From Pseudidiomarina aquimaris (GTDB taxonomy: Bacteria; Pseudomonadota; Gammaproteobacteria; Enterobacterales; Alteromonadaceae), in NCBI RefSeq assembly GCF_003987395.1, contig NZ_PIPT01000007.1, forward strand, positions 163,044 through 227,043: a stretch of 64,000 bases of DNA, written 5' to 3'. The notes under the pieces are model-generated. The model was not told where the DNA came from and made no database searches. It was given only the letters and a program-made list of their open reading frames with translations. This document shows positions 48,301 through 63,248 of the stretch, in pieces (positions within the stretch are counted from its first letter, which is position 1; each line of letters opens with the position of its first letter). The position numbers and the translations under genes are program-made.

Positions 48301-48444
48301 CACGCAAAAGCAAAACTGAACGAAATTTAACCGTTTCGATCTAAGCCAATTCAGGTTAAACTATACGGCTACAATTTTTGCTCTCGATCCAGAATAGATG
48401 CAGAGCACAAAACGCATTACACAGAAGGCTCTAGGATTACGTTT
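48301..48444. other. mnmG upstream region
   Basis: Non-coding stretch between the oriC unwinding element and mnmG. TACAAT at 48370–48375 could be a -10 for mnmG, but no good -35 is seen. Further GATC sites are present at about 48338 and 48386. Confidence 0.35.
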
Positions 48445-50346
48445 ATGTCGAATACTTCTACTTACCATCAGCATTATGACGTCATCGTCATTGGTGGTGG
48501 ACATGCCGGTACAGAAGCAGCACTTGCTGCAGCACGTATGGGCTGTCAAACGCTTTTGTTGACGCATAACATTGAAACCTTAGGCCAAATGTCCTGTAAC
48601 CCTGCTATAGGTGGTATTGGTAAAGGTCACCTGGTTAAAGAGATCGATGCGTTAGGCGGTGCTATGGCACTTGCTGCTGATCGCGCTGGAATTCAATTTC
48701 GCACCCTGAATTCCTCGAAAGGCCCAGCCGTTCGTGCAACTCGTGCACAAGCCGATCGTGTGCTCTACAAAGCAGCTATTCGAGAATTACTTGAAAACCA
48801 AGCAAATTTACATTTGTTCCAACAAGCCTGTGACGATCTCATTGTTGAAAACGATCGTGTTGTTGGCGTTGTTACCCAAATGGGCTTGAAGTTTAGTGCG
48901 AAAACCGTGGTTCTTACCGTTGGTACGTTCCTTGGCGGTCAAATACATATTGGTATGCAAAATTACCAAGGCGGTCGCGCTGGCGATCCTCCAGCAAACG
49001 CCTTAGCCAAACGTTTACGCGAACTGCCATTACGGGTCGATCGCCTAAAAACTGGAACACCTCCACGTATTGATGCTAAATCGATCGATTTTTCTGTCAT
49101 GCAAGAACAACCTGGCGATACACCAACGCCATTGTTCTCGTTTATGGGCAAACCTGAAGATCATCCGCAGCAAATCAGTTGCTACATAACGCATACCAAC
49201 GATCGCACACACGATGTGATTCGTGGTGGCTTAGATCGCTCACCAATGTATTCAGGCGTTATTGAAGGCGTAGGCCCACGTTACTGTCCGTCAATTGAAG
49301 ACAAGGTCATGCGTTTCGCCGATAAAAATTCGCATCAGATCTTCGTTGAACCTGAAGGCTTAAATACTCACGAAGTTTATCCAAACGGTATTTCGACCAG
49401 CTTGCCATTTGACGTGCAAGTTGAACTGGTGCGCTCAATCAAAGGTTTTGAAAACGCACACATTACGCGCCCTGGCTATGCCATCGAATACGATTACTTC
49501 GATCCGCGCGACCTACAGCAAACGTTGGAAACCAAATATATTCATGGGCTGTTTTTCGCCGGTCAAATCAATGGTACGACAGGTTATGAAGAAGCCGGTG
49601 CGCAAGGTCTGGTGGCAGGTTTAAACGCCGCCTTGCAAGCGCAAGACAAAGAGGGTTGGGCACCGCGTCGAGACAATAGTTATATGGGTGTGTTGATCGA
49701 CGATCTGTCAACTTTGGGTACCAAAGAACCCTATCGTATGTTTACCTCACGTGCCGAATATCGTTTGCTGCTGCGTGAAGACAACGCCGATATGCGCCTG
49801 ACCGAAAAAGGTCGTGAATTAGGTTTAGTCGATGACGCACGCTGGGCTCGGTTTAACGAGAAGATGGAAGCCATTGCGCAAGAGCAACAACGTTTGCGTA
49901 GTACGTGGATCCATAAAGATCACCCCGCGGTGAATGCAGTCAACGAGTTGGTCAAAACGCCGATCACCAAAGAAGTAAACGGTGAAGATCTGCTGCGTCG
50001 TCCAGAGATCACCTACAAAGCAATGATGGAAATTGCTGACTTAGGTCCAGGCTTGAGTGACCGTGAGGCAGCTGAGCAGGTGGAAATCCAAACCAAATAC
50101 GCAGGCTACATTGCCCGTCAGCAAGACGAGATTGCCAAGCAACAACGGCATGAGAATACCCGTTTACCGATGGGTTTTGACTACGCTGGGATCAAAGGTT
50201 TGTCGAACGAGGTGATTGCTAAGCTTAATGAGCATCAACCCGAAACAGTCGGCAAAGCAGCACGTATTTCTGGGGTGACACCAGCAGCAATTTCGATGTT
50301 GTTAGTGCACTTAAAGAAACAAGGACTGTTGCGCAAAAGCGCTTAA
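48445..50346 (+). CDS. mnmG: tRNA uridine-34 carboxymethylaminomethyl synthesis enzyme MnmG
   Basis: FAD-dependent partner of MnmE for the xm5U34 tRNA modification. 633 residues (E. coli GidA 629). The FAD site is [19 protein letters not shown]; other family blocks are [30 protein letters not shown] and [17 protein letters not shown]; the C-terminal helical MnmE-binding region follows. The gene is the first to the right of oriC. I count about 21 GATC sites in it, versus none seen in the following rsmG, which is unusually many. Confidence 0.98.
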   Translation: MSNTSTYHQHYDVIVIGGGHAGTEAALAAARMGCQTLLLTHNIETLGQMSCNPAIGGIGKGHLVKEIDALGGAMALAADRAGIQFRTLNSSKGPAVRATRAQADRVLYKAAIRELLENQANLHLFQQACDDLIVENDRVVGVVTQMGLKFSAKTVVLTVGTFLGGQIHIGMQNYQGGRAGDPPANALAKRLRELPLRVDRLKTGTPPRIDAKSIDFSVMQEQPGDTPTPLFSFMGKPEDHPQQISCYITHTNDRTHDVIRGGLDRSPMYSGVIEGVGPRYCPSIEDKVMRFADKNSHQIFVEPEGLNTHEVYPNGISTSLPFDVQVELVRSIKGFENAHITRPGYAIEYDYFDPRDLQQTLETKYIHGLFFAGQINGTTGYEEAGAQGLVAGLNAALQAQDKEGWAPRRDNSYMGVLIDDLSTLGTKEPYRMFTSRAEYRLLLREDNADMRLTEKGRELGLVDDARWARFNEKMEAIAQEQQRLRSTWIHKDHPAVNAVNELVKTPITKEVNGEDLLRRPEITYKAMMEIADLGPGLSDREAAEQVEIQTKYAGYIARQQDEIAKQQRHENTRLPMGFDYAGIKGLSNEVIAKLNEHQPETVGKAARISGVTPAAISMLLVHLKKQGLLRKSA

Positions 50347-50358
50347 AACAAAAAGAAA

Positions 50359-51000
50359 ATGACAATGCAGAAGAAGTTAGCAGAGCTTATCGAACGCGCC
50401 GGTTTGCAAGTTGCGCCGGCGCAACAAGCGCAACTTGTACGTTTGGTTGAACTCCTTAATAAATGGAATAAAGCGTACAACCTAACGTCAGTTCGTGACC
50501 CACAGCAAATGCTCAGTCGTCACATCGTCGATAGTTTGGTAGTGTTACCTCATCTGCAAGGTGAACGTTTTATTGATGTTGGCACAGGCCCTGGGTTACC
50601 AGGCTTGCCACTGGCAATTGCGCAACCCGATAAAGAGTTTGTCTTGCTTGATAGCTTAGGTAAACGTATTCGGTTTATTCGCCAGGTCTGCCACGAGCTT
50701 GGTCTTAAGAATGTTAAAGCTGTGCAAAGCCGGGTGGAAGAATTTGATGACCCAACTAAATTTGATGGAGTCATCAGTAGAGCCTTTGCCTCGCTTAGTG
50801 ATATGCTGAACTGGTGTCAGCACTTGCCAAAGCCACAAGGTAAGTTTTACGCTTTAAAAGGCGTCTACCCTGAAGCTGAAATCGCTGCCTTAGCAACGGA
50901 TTTTCCAGCCGACACATTTCAGGTAGACGACGTTATCACGCTGCAGGTTCCTGAAGTCGAAGCAGAGCGTCACTTAGTTATTATCTCAACAAGAGGTTAA
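50359..51000 (+). CDS. rsmG: 16S rRNA m7G527 methyltransferase
   Basis: SAM-dependent methylation of G527 in 16S rRNA. 213 residues. The SAM loop is [17 protein letters not shown], followed by [12 protein letters not shown], and [12 protein letters not shown] second ATG two codons in (50365) is an equally possible start. It follows mnmG by 12 bp and precedes parA by 6 bp, in the standard oriC-linked order. Confidence 0.96.
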   Translation: MTMQKKLAELIERAGLQVAPAQQAQLVRLVELLNKWNKAYNLTSVRDPQQMLSRHIVDSLVVLPHLQGERFIDVGTGPGLPGLPLAIAQPDKEFVLLDSLGKRIRFIRQVCHELGLKNVKAVQSRVEEFDDPTKFDGVISRAFASLSDMLNWCQHLPKPQGKFYALKGVYPEAEIAALATDFPADTFQVDDVITLQVPEVEAERHLVIISTRG

Positions 51001-51006
51001 ACGCCC

Positions 51007-51804
51007 GTGGGTAGAATCATTGCCATTGCAAATCAGAAAGGCGGCGTGGGTAAAACCACCACGGCGGTGAATTTGGCGGCGTCGATGGCGGCGACACGGC
51101 GTAAAGTGCTTCTCATTGACCTCGACCCCCAAGGCAACGCGACGATGGGGAGCGGTATCGATAAATACGACGTTGAGAATACCGCCTACGAACTGCTTGT
51201 CGACCAAAAACCATTCCAAGATGTGGTGGTGACTGAAACCAACGGCAAATATCATTTGATTGCCGCCAATGGAGATGTAACGGCAGCAGACGTTAAACTC
51301 ATGGAAGAATTTGCTCGCGAACAACGTCTTGCCAGCGCCTTAAAACCTGTACGTGATAATTACGACTTTATTTTTATTGATTGCCCGCCTTCACTGAGTA
51401 TGTTGACGGTGAATGCAATGGCCGCGGCGGACTCCATATTAGTACCCATGCAGTGTGAATATTACGCTTTAGAAGGGCTAACAGCGTTAATGGATACCAT
51501 TGAACGTCTCGCTGAAGCAGTAAACCCGCAGCTGCAAATCGAAGGTATCTTGCGCACCATGTATGATCCGCGTAATCGCCTAGCGAACGATGTATCAGAA
51601 CAACTTAAAGCGCATTTTGGTAATAAGGTTTACCGCACGGTGATACCGCGTAACGTACGTTTGGCCGAAGCGCCAAGTTTTGGTGCTCCGGCAATGTACT
51701 ATGATAAGTCGTCAACCGGGGCAAAAGCCTATCTCTCGCTAGCTGGTGAATTAATTCGCCGCGCAGAACAATTAAAAAAAGCCGAAACAGCGGCTGAAGC
51801 CTGA
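51007..51804 (+). CDS. parA: Chromosome partitioning ATPase ParA (Soj)
   Basis: Deviant Walker ATPase that, with ParB, segregates the origin region. 265 residues without an N-terminal DNA-binding extension, the chromosomal type. The deviant Walker A is NQKGGVGKTTTAVNLAA, Walker A' LLIDLDPQGN and Walker B FIFIDCPPSLSML. It begins with GTG, with AGAGGT upstream inside the rsmG end. parB follows after 14 bp. Confidence 0.97.
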   Translation: MGRIIAIANQKGGVGKTTTAVNLAASMAATRRKVLLIDLDPQGNATMGSGIDKYDVENTAYELLVDQKPFQDVVVTETNGKYHLIAANGDVTAADVKLMEEFAREQRLASALKPVRDNYDFIFIDCPPSLSMLTVNAMAAADSILVPMQCEYYALEGLTALMDTIERLAEAVNPQLQIEGILRTMYDPRNRLANDVSEQLKAHFGNKVYRTVIPRNVRLAEAPSFGAPAMYYDKSSTGAKAYLSLAGELIRRAEQLKKAETAAEA

Positions 51805-51818
51805 GGATATTTCGCTCT

Positions 51819-52724
51819 ATGTCTGCCAAAAAAAGAGGACTAGGACGCGGCCTTGACGCGTTGTTAACCACTAGTAAACATGCTCGTGACCATGAACATG
51901 AGCGCCCTGATGGCAACGACGTAGCCGACATCAGTAAAGGTGAACTGCAGAAGCTACCAATCGAGTTCTTACAGCCGGGTAAATATCAGCCACGTAAAGA
52001 TATGTCGCCTGAAGCGCTTGAGGACCTCGCTGCTTCGGTTAAAGCGCAAGGCATTATTCAGCCGATAGTGGTGCGCGAAATAGAACCTGATAAATATGAA
52101 ATTATTGCCGGCGAACGTCGTTGGCGCGCGGCACAAATGGCCCGCTTAAGTGAAGTCCCGTGTTTAGTTAAGCATGTGCCTGATGAAGCAGCTGTTGCCA
52201 TTGCGCTTATTGAAAACATTCAGCGTGAAGACCTGAATGCCATGGAAGAAGCGACCGCCTTGCAACGTTTATTGGATGAATTCCAGTTAACACACCAAGA
52301 AGTTGCGGATGCGGTTGGTAAATCGCGTGCCACCGTGACCAATTTATTGCGGTTAAACAATCTAGAACAAGAAACCAAGACCCTCCTTGAACGTGGTGAC
52401 ATTGAACATGGCCACGCCAAACTACTTCTCGCCTTACAAGGTGAACAACAAAGCGAAGTTGCCCGTACTATTGCGGCAAAAGCAATGACGGTGCGTGAAG
52501 CAGAAAAACTCGTGCGTTTAACTTTAGAGCCGAAGAAACCTGCCGAGCCGAAAAAGCCGGACGCGGATATCCAACGCTTGGAACAACGTTTGAGTGAACG
52601 CTTAGGGGCAGCTGTTGCGATCAATCATGGACGCAAAGGAAAAGGTAAAGTGGTGATTAATTACAGTAGCTTAGATGAGCTCGATGGCATACTGACCCAC
52701 TTTCAATTACCTGAAGACGCTTAA
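51819..52724 (+). CDS. parB: Chromosome partitioning protein ParB (Spo0J)
   Basis: CTP-dependent DNA clamp that loads at parS. 301 residues. N-terminal KRGLGRGLDALL is the ParA-binding motif; the ParB/Srx domain has GKYQPRK and the CTP-binding GERRWRAAQMA plus ENIQREDLNAMEEA; an HTH follows (LTHQEVADAVGKSRATVTNLLRL region); the C-terminal dimer domain has GKGKVVINYSSLDELDGIL. Two matching parS sites are in recF (30028 and 30652), about 21 kb away across oriC. Confidence 0.97.
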   Translation: MSAKKRGLGRGLDALLTTSKHARDHEHERPDGNDVADISKGELQKLPIEFLQPGKYQPRKDMSPEALEDLAASVKAQGIIQPIVVREIEPDKYEIIAGERRWRAAQMARLSEVPCLVKHVPDEAAVAIALIENIQREDLNAMEEATALQRLLDEFQLTHQEVADAVGKSRATVTNLLRLNNLEQETKTLLERGDIEHGHAKLLLALQGEQQSEVARTIAAKAMTVREAEKLVRLTLEPKKPAEPKKPDADIQRLEQRLSERLGAAVAINHGRKGKGKVVINYSSLDELDGILTHFQLPEDA

Positions 52725-52739
52725 GCCGTTTGCATTTTG

Positions 52740-52767
52740 TTGCAATTAGAGCGCAAATCTTTATACT
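52740..52767 (+). promoter_or_regulatory. Promoter of the atp operon
   Basis: TTGCAA (52740–52745), 16-bp spacer, TATACT (52762–52767). The predicted start is near 52774, about 25 nt before the GTG of atpI. It lies in the only gap between parB and atpI. Confidence 0.6.
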
Positions 52768-52798
52768 ATCGCGGGCTTTTAACTGAGGTTTCGAGCCC

Positions 52799-54059
<1,261 letters not shown>

Positions 54060-54071
54060 TTTTGGTATTAA

Positions 54072-54347
<276 letters not shown>

Positions 54348-54395
54348 GGCTCGATTAACTTTCTCGAACAACTGAACGAATAGGAGGGTGGGTCT

Positions 54396-54866
54396 ATGAG
54401 TTTAAATATGACCCTAATCGGTGAATTAATCGCGTTTATCGTCTTCGTGCTGTTCTGCATGAAGTTTGTTTGGCCACCGCTGAACAATGCGATTGAAGCT
54501 CGTCAGAAAAAGATTGCCGATGGCCTAGCAGCTGGTGAAAAAGCTGAGAAAAGCCTTGAAGAAGCGCAAGCTAAAGTTGCTGACGAACTTAAGGACGCGA
54601 AAGCGCAAGCTGCAGAGATTATCGCCCAAGCGAAAAAACGTGCGGACGAAACAATCGAAGACGGCAAGAAGCGTGGCGAGCAAGAGCGCGAGAAAATCGT
54701 TGCTGCGGGCCACTCTGAAGTCGAAGCAGAGCGCAACCGCTTACGCGAAGAGCTGCGCAAGCAAGTGGCGGTATTGGCCGTTGCTGGTGCAAGCAAAATC
54801 ATTGAGCGTGAAATTGATAAAGACGCTCACAGTGACATCGTTGAAAAACTGGTCGCTGAACTCTAA
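54396..54866 (+). CDS. atpF: ATP synthase Fo subunit b
   Basis: Peripheral stalk subunit, 156 residues as in E. coli. One N-terminal membrane helix (about 5–25, [20 protein letters not shown]) and a long charged coiled coil to the C-terminus. AGGAGGGTGG before the ATG is a near-consensus Shine–Dalgarno. Confidence 0.97.
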   Translation: MSLNMTLIGELIAFIVFVLFCMKFVWPPLNNAIEARQKKIADGLAAGEKAEKSLEEAQAKVADELKDAKAQAAEIIAQAKKRADETIEDGKKRGEQEREKIVAAGHSEVEAERNRLREELRKQVAVLAVAGASKIIEREIDKDAHSDIVEKLVAEL

Positions 54867-54884
54867 CCAAAGGGGTTTGTGCAA

Positions 54885-55418
54885 ATGTCAGAATTGACTA
54901 CGGTTGCTCGCCCCTATGCAAAAGCAGCTTTTGATTTTGCACTAGAGCAAGGCGCGATCGAAAAATGGCATGAAATGATTACTTTTGCCGCCGCTGTTGC
55001 GAGCGACGAAAGCATGGCCACTTTTTTGAGTAGCGCCGAAACGCTAGAGAAAAAAGTAGAGGTTTTCATTAACGTCTGCGGCGAACAATTGGATGAAAAA
55101 GGCCAAAACTTCGTACGTTTGATGGCGGAAAATGACCGTTTGAAAGCCTTACCTGCTGTCGAGAAACTATACAGCGAACTGCGCTCAGAGCATGAGCAAG
55201 AAGTTACTGTAGAAGTTACCTCTGCGGTCAAATTGACCAAAAAGCAGCAAGACAATCTAGCACAGACGTTAGAAAAACGTTTTTCACGCAAAGTTAAGCT
55301 GAATTGCAGTGTCGATGCAGCGATTGTCAGCGGCTTATACATTAAAGCTGGTGACACCGTGATTGACGGTACGGTGCGCGGTAAGCTCGATCGGCTTGCC
55401 CATGCACTGCAATCCTAA
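54885..55418 (+). CDS. atpH: ATP synthase F1 subunit delta
   Basis: Links F1 to the peripheral stalk. 177 residues from the ATG at 54885 ([20 protein letters not shown], equal to the E. coli-type start); an in-frame GTG lies two codons upstream. C-terminal [23 protein letters not shown] is the family signature. Confidence 0.96.
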   Translation: MSELTTVARPYAKAAFDFALEQGAIEKWHEMITFAAAVASDESMATFLSSAETLEKKVEVFINVCGEQLDEKGQNFVRLMAENDRLKALPAVEKLYSELRSEHEQEVTVEVTSAVKLTKKQQDNLAQTLEKRFSRKVKLNCSVDAAIVSGLYIKAGDTVIDGTVRGKLDRLAHALQS

Positions 55419-55432
55419 TTGGGGACTTGAGC

Positions 55433-56974
<1,542 letters not shown>

Positions 56975-57029
56975 TGAGCAGTGGCCACCTTAGCGTGGCC
57001 ACACGTCGTTGAGTTAACAGGAGATTATC

Positions 57030-57902
57030 ATGGCCGGCGGTAAAGAGATAAAAACCAAGATCGGGAGTATTAACAATACTCAGAAGATCACCAGCGCAAT
57101 GGAAATGGTTGCTGCGTCCAAAATGAAAAAGGCGCAGGAACGGATGGCTTCTAGCCGCCCGTATGCCGACAGCATTCGCAAGGTGATCGGCCATGTTGCC
57201 CACGCTAACTTGGAATATAAGCATCCGTTCCTAGAAGAACGCGAAGTGAAGCGAGTTGGCTATATCGTCATTTCAACCGACCGTGGTCTGTGTGGCGGCT
57301 TAAACACCAATGAATTTAAAGCGGTAGTTAAGCACGCAAAAGAGCAACAAGACCAAGGTGTCGAGGTTGATTTTGCGGCGATTGGCAGCAAGGCAACGGG
57401 TTTCTTTAAACGCTTTGGAGGCCGTTTACTAGCGCAAACTTCAGGTCTTGGTGACAAGCCAGGCGTGAATGATGTGCTCGGCACCGTTCAAGTTATGCTT
57501 GATGCTTTCGATAAAGGCAGCATCGATCGTCTTTACGTGGTGTACAACAAGTTTGTGAACACCATGAAGCAAGACCCAACGATAGCGCAGTTGCTACCGT
57601 TGCCAAAAGCTGAAGGCGAAGAGCGTGATCGCGTGCAAGCAGGTAGCTGGGATTACCTGTACGAGCCAGCACCAGAATCGATCTTGGATACTTTGATTCG
57701 TCGTTTCGTCGAATCAACGGTTTACCAAGGTGTGGTGGACAACATCGCTAGTGAACAGGCAGCGCGGATGGTGGCAATGAAAGCCGCTACCGACAACGCC
57801 GAAGACCTCATCGATCAGTTGCAGCTCGTGTACAACAAAGCACGTCAGGCAGCTATCACGCAGGAAATTTCGGAAATTGTATCGGGCGCCGAAGCGGTTT
57901 AA
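57030..57902 (+). CDS. atpG: ATP synthase F1 subunit gamma
   Basis: Central rotor shaft. 290 residues. N-terminal helix [20 protein letters not shown], the DRGLCGGLN motif near residue 85, and the C-terminal helix ending [17 protein letters not shown], the most conserved part of the family. AGGAG precedes the ATG. Confidence 0.97.
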   Translation: MAGGKEIKTKIGSINNTQKITSAMEMVAASKMKKAQERMASSRPYADSIRKVIGHVAHANLEYKHPFLEEREVKRVGYIVISTDRGLCGGLNTNEFKAVVKHAKEQQDQGVEVDFAAIGSKATGFFKRFGGRLLAQTSGLGDKPGVNDVLGTVQVMLDAFDKGSIDRLYVVYNKFVNTMKQDPTIAQLLPLPKAEGEERDRVQAGSWDYLYEPAPESILDTLIRRFVESTVYQGVVDNIASEQAARMVAMKAATDNAEDLIDQLQLVYNKARQAAITQEISEIVSGAEAV

Positions 57903-59327
<1,425 letters not shown>

Positions 59328-59343
59328 GAACCGGGAGGTTTAA

Positions 59344-59760
59344 ATGGCAGCAAAAACTGTACACCTTGACGTGGTCAGCGCCGAAGACAGTTTGTTTACT
59401 GGCGCCGTAGAGACCGTGCAAGTGACCGGTAGCGAAGGTGAGTTGGGTATCTACCCTGGTCACGCGCCTTTAATTACCAAAATCAAGCCAGGTATGGTGC
59501 GAGTGGTAAAAGAAGGCGGTGAAGAAGAAATCATCTACGTTGCTGGTGGTGTGCTGGAAGTGCAGCCTCACAACGTCACGGTTTTGGCTGATACAGCCGT
59601 TCGCGGTGAAGAGCTTGACGAACAACAAGCACTTGATGCGAAAAAACGTGCTGAAGAAGCAATCGCAGATTCAAGTTCTGACCTTAGCTACGCAGAAGCG
59701 GCGGCAGAATTGTCTCGGGCGTTGGCACAATTGCAGATTATTCGCAAAATTCGCAAATAA
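59344..59760 (+). CDS. atpC: ATP synthase F1 subunit epsilon
   Basis: Regulatory rotor subunit. 138 residues with the N-terminal beta barrel ([29 protein letters not shown]) and two C-terminal helices that can inhibit hydrolysis. GGGAGG precedes the ATG. Last gene of the atp operon, closed by the terminator at 59785. Confidence 0.97.
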   Translation: MAAKTVHLDVVSAEDSLFTGAVETVQVTGSEGELGIYPGHAPLITKIKPGMVRVVKEGGEEEIIYVAGGVLEVQPHNVTVLADTAVRGEELDEQQALDAKKRAEEAIADSSSDLSYAEAAAELSRALAQLQIIRKIRK

Positions 59761-59784
59761 TTTGCTCCAGCCTAGAAAGAAGCG

Positions 59785-59814
59785 AAAGCCCAGCCATCGT
59801 GCTGGGCTTTTTTT
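59785..59814 (+). terminator. Terminator of the atp operon
   Basis: AAAGCCCAGC (59785–59794), loop CATCGT, GCTGGGCTTT (59801–59810) followed by more T's. Confidence 0.9.
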
Positions 59815-59940
59815 ATTGTGCAAATATTCTGCAAAGTCCGTAAGCTCGCGCGTTAGAAGGCAATTTTCCACCTGTTAATTTCCTGTAATCCCGCTAGAAT
59901 AGGGCTTTCAGATTCACCAACCGAAAAAATGGAAGGATTC

Positions 59941-61305
59941 ATGGCATTGAGTGTAGTGGTTCTTGCTGCTGGCAAAGGCACCCGCATGCGTTCGGCATTG
60001 CCTAAAGTGCTGCATCCAGTTGCCCATAAAGCGATGGTGCAACATGTGATCGACAGCGCACGGCAGTTAGATTCGAGCGCCATTCATGTAATTTACGGCC
60101 ACGGTGCCGAGGTATTGTTAGATCGCCTCGGTGGGCAAGCGCTTAATTTTGTCGAACAAGCCGAGCAGCTAGGCACCGGTCACGCGGTGCAGCAGGTCGT
60201 TCCCCATCTTGCCGATGACGAACATGTACTGATTTTATATGGCGATGTTCCGTTAACGCGCGTTGAGACCTTACAAGCTTTAGCCGAAGCGGGCCAAAAT
60301 ACAGAGCTTGCGTTACTTACCGTCACCCTACCCGATCCGACAGGTTATGGGCGCATCTTGCGTGACGCTGATGGCAACATCACTGGCATCGTTGAGCAAA
60401 AAGACGCAACGGCTGAGCAATTGAAGGTAACTGAGGCCAACACTGGTATGATGCTGGCGCAAGGAAAGGCGCTAAAACGCTGGCTAGGGGCGTTATCGAA
60501 TGACAACGCACAGGGCGAGTACTATCTGACCGATATCGTGGCTATGGCCGCGCAAGAAGGTGTACAGATTGCCTCAACCCAACCTCAAGACATTCATGAA
60601 GTTGAAGGCGCAAACAACCGCGTGCAATTAGCAGCACTTGAGCGCGCCTACCAACAACGGCAAGCCGAACAGCTGATGCTTGCTGGTGCGACCCTCCTCG
60701 ACCCCGCGCGGGTTGATGTGCGCGGCACCGTTAGCATTGCTAACGACGTGGTGGTTGATGTGAATGTTATCTTTGAGGGTCATGTGGAGCTTGGCGAAGG
60801 CGTCATCATCGAAAGTAACTGTGTTCTACGCAATTGCCGCATTGCCGCCGGCACCCGGATCAAATCGCATAGCATTGTCGAAGAAGCCCAGGTGGGCGAA
60901 CACTGCGAAGTGGGTCCTTATGCGCGCTTGCGCCCTGGTTCGGTGCTTGAACAAGGCGCCAAAGTCGGCAACTTTGTCGAAATGAAAAAATCAAAACTCG
61001 GCAAGGGCTCGAAAGCGAATCATCTTACTTACTTGGGCGACGCTATCATTGGTGAACACGTCAATATTGGCGCAGGCACCATCACCTGTAATTACGATGG
61101 CGTAAATAAGTCGACCACACAGATCGATGACGGCGCTTTTATTGGCTCAAATAGCTCTTTGGTTGCGCCAGTGCGCATTGGCGTGCAAGCCACTGTTGGC
61201 GCAGGATCGACCATTACCAAGGACGTCGCCGATGGCGAACTCGCCATCGCTCGCGGTAAACAACGCAATATTACGGGCTGGCAACGCCCGCAAAAGAAAG
61301 GATAA
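59941..61305 (+). CDS. glmU: Bifunctional GlmU (GlcN-1-P acetyltransferase / GlcNAc-1-P uridyltransferase)
   Basis: Makes UDP-GlcNAc for peptidoglycan and LPS. N-terminal uridyltransferase with [19 protein letters not shown] and LYGDVPLT; C-terminal left-handed beta helix with many hexapeptides and the acetyltransferase part [29 protein letters not shown] and [14 protein letters not shown]. The ATG at 59941 has GGAAGGA close upstream and gives 454 residues; an ATG four codons earlier is also in frame. glmS follows after 5 bp. Confidence 0.97.
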   Translation: MALSVVVLAAGKGTRMRSALPKVLHPVAHKAMVQHVIDSARQLDSSAIHVIYGHGAEVLLDRLGGQALNFVEQAEQLGTGHAVQQVVPHLADDEHVLILYGDVPLTRVETLQALAEAGQNTELALLTVTLPDPTGYGRILRDADGNITGIVEQKDATAEQLKVTEANTGMMLAQGKALKRWLGALSNDNAQGEYYLTDIVAMAAQEGVQIASTQPQDIHEVEGANNRVQLAALERAYQQRQAEQLMLAGATLLDPARVDVRGTVSIANDVVVDVNVIFEGHVELGEGVIIESNCVLRNCRIAAGTRIKSHSIVEEAQVGEHCEVGPYARLRPGSVLEQGAKVGNFVEMKKSKLGKGSKANHLTYLGDAIIGEHVNIGAGTITCNYDGVNKSTTQIDDGAFIGSNSSLVAPVRIGVQATVGAGSTITKDVADGELAIARGKQRNITGWQRPQKKG

Positions 61306-61310
61306 GACGT

Positions 61311-63143
61311 ATGTGTGGAATCGTAGGCGCCACTTCTGAGCGCCGTATTAGCGAAATCCTGCTTGAAGGACTCAAGCGCCTCGAATACCGTGGCTATGAC
61401 TCAGCAGGTCTGGCGGTATTGAACGAGAGCGGCGTGATTGAAAGCATTCGCCGCACTGGCAAGGTGCAAGAATTGAAAGACGCAGTGGGCGAGCACCCGC
61501 TGAGTGGCACCACTGGTATCGCCCACACCCGCTGGGCCACCCATGGCGGGGTTACCGAAGCCAATGCCCACCCACACATGTCGCACGATTGTATTGCGGT
61601 GGTCCACAACGGCATTATTGAGAACCATGACAAGTTACGTGAGCAACTGCGTGCGTTGGGTTACGAGTTCCGTTCAGATACCGACACCGAAGTGATTTGC
61701 CACTTAGTGCATCACGAGAAAAAGACCCACAGCGACCTATTTGACGCAGTACAAGCTGCGGTCAAACAGCTCGATGGCGCTTATGGCACCGTCGTTATGG
61801 ATTGCCAAGAGCCAGGTCGCCTCGTCGTTGCACGTTCAGGTAGCCCACTAGTGATTGGCCTAGGTATCGGCGAGAACTTTATCGCCTCTGACCAATTGGC
61901 CTTATTGCCAGTAACGCGCAAGTTCATGTACCTCGAAGAAGGTGACATGGCGGATATTACTCGCACCGATGTGAAGGTGTATGACGCTAATGGCGCGCGT
62001 GTTGAGCGTGAAGTGCATGAGTCTGACGGCCAGTATGACGCCGGCGGCAAAGGCAACTACCGCCATTTTATGTTGAAAGAGATTCACGAACAGCCAGCAG
62101 CGGTGCGTAATGCCCTTGAAGGTCGTTTAGTTGACGGTCAAGTCGCCGATAACGCCTTCGGTGAGGGCTCTATGGAGCTGTTAAAGGGCATCGACCACGT
62201 GCAAATCGTTGCTTGTGGTACCTCATATCACGCAGGCATGGTCGCACGCTATTGGCTTGAGGCTTTGGCGGGTGTGTCGTGCAACGTCGAGATCGCCTCT
62301 GAGTTCCGCTATCGCCAGTCGCACGTGCACAACAACAGCCTATTGGTGACTATTTCGCAGTCTGGCGAAACCGCAGACACCTTGGCCGCACTGCGCCTGT
62401 CGAAAGAGCTCGGCTATAAAGGGTCTTTGACCATCTGTAACGTTGCCACATCTTCGATGGTGCGTGAATCAGATCTCGCTTACATGACGCGCGCCGGTAC
62501 CGAGATTGGCGTAGCTTCGACGAAAGCCTTCACCACCCAGTTAGTTGGCTTAATGATGTTAGTGTTAGCCCTTGGTCAATCTCGCGGTCTACCAGCTGAC
62601 AAGCAAGAAGTTATCGTCAAAGGCCTGAAAACCTTGCCAGCGAAGCTTGAAGAAGCGCTATTGCTGAGCGACGAGATTGAAGCCTTAGCTCCGGAGTTTG
62701 CCGACAAATACCATAGCCTCTTCCTGGGCCGCGGCTCGCAGTATCCGATCGCAATGGAAGGCGCGTTGAAGCTGAAAGAGATCTCGTATATTCACGCCGA
62801 AGCCTACGCAGCCGGCGAGCTTAAGCACGGTCCATTGGCCCTGATTGATGCTGAAATGCCGGTGATTGTGGTCGCACCAAACGACGAATTGCTTGAGAAG
62901 CTGAAGTCGAATGTTGAAGAAGTCCGCGCGCGTGGCGGCATTATGTATGTGTTTGCCGACCGTGACGCGCACTTCAAGGGCGACGCCAGCATGCGCGTCA
63001 TCAACGTCAGCCACTGCGACGAGCTGATTGCTCCTATCGTGTACACCATTCCGCTGCAGTTGTTGTCGTACTTCGTTGCCATCATCAAAGGCACCGACGT
63101 CGACCAACCGCGGAACCTGGCGAAGTCCGTTACGGTGGAGTAA
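61311..63143 (+). CDS. glmS: Glucosamine-6-phosphate synthase GlmS
   Basis: Glutamine:fructose-6-phosphate amidotransferase, first step to UDP-GlcNAc. 610 residues (E. coli 609). Cys1 nucleophile in [11 protein letters not shown], glutaminase motifs [18 protein letters not shown] and [10 protein letters not shown]; two SIS sugar-isomerase domains with [16 protein letters not shown] and [17 protein letters not shown]-terminus [11 protein letters not shown]. The end of the gene matches the conserved Tn7 attachment sequence recognised by TnsD in many bacteria. Confidence 0.98.
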   Translation: MCGIVGATSERRISEILLEGLKRLEYRGYDSAGLAVLNESGVIESIRRTGKVQELKDAVGEHPLSGTTGIAHTRWATHGGVTEANAHPHMSHDCIAVVHNGIIENHDKLREQLRALGYEFRSDTDTEVICHLVHHEKKTHSDLFDAVQAAVKQLDGAYGTVVMDCQEPGRLVVARSGSPLVIGLGIGENFIASDQLALLPVTRKFMYLEEGDMADITRTDVKVYDANGARVEREVHESDGQYDAGGKGNYRHFMLKEIHEQPAAVRNALEGRLVDGQVADNAFGEGSMELLKGIDHVQIVACGTSYHAGMVARYWLEALAGVSCNVEIASEFRYRQSHVHNNSLLVTISQSGETADTLAALRLSKELGYKGSLTICNVATSSMVRESDLAYMTRAGTEIGVASTKAFTTQLVGLMMLVLALGQSRGLPADKQEVIVKGLKTLPAKLEEALLLSDEIEALAPEFADKYHSLFLGRGSQYPIAMEGALKLKEISYIHAEAYAAGELKHGPLALIDAEMPVIVVAPNDELLEKLKSNVEEVRARGGIMYVFADRDAHFKGDASMRVINVSHCDELIAPIVYTIPLQLLSYFVAIIKGTDVDQPRNLAKSVTVE

Positions 63144-63159
63144 CTTTGAGTTTCGGATT

Positions 63160-63186
63160 AAAAAAGGCGCTACGGCGCCTTTTTTA
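63160..63186 (+). terminator. Terminator of glmUS
   Basis: GGCGC–TACG–GCGCC stem with a UACG (UNCG-type) tetraloop, flanked by A's on the left and T's to 63185. It lies 17 bp after the glmS stop. Confidence 0.9.
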
Positions 63187-63209
63187 ATGCGGGTATACGG
63201 ATTTAATGG

Positions 63210-63235
63210 TTGATGGGGCACCTTCACCCCATCAA
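63210..63235. repeat. Short inverted repeat at edge of the transposase unit
   Basis: TTGATGGGG (63210–63218) and CCCCATCAA (63227–63235) form a 9-bp stem with an 8-nt loop, between the glmS terminator and the transposase stop. ATGGTTGAT occurs twice nearby (63206–63214, 63253–63261). It may belong to the IS terminal region; the exact IS end was not determined. Confidence 0.4.
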
Positions 63236-63248
63236 TCTGATACCACCC

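Noticed and set aside
61200..61320. glmS ribozyme or riboswitch upstream of glmS
   Set aside because: Only 5 bp separate glmU and glmS, leaving no leader for such an element.
63144..63248. Tn7 or Tn7-like insertion at glmS
   Set aside because: No Tn7-type terminal repeats or tns genes are visible in the window; the downstream gene is an ISL3 transposase.
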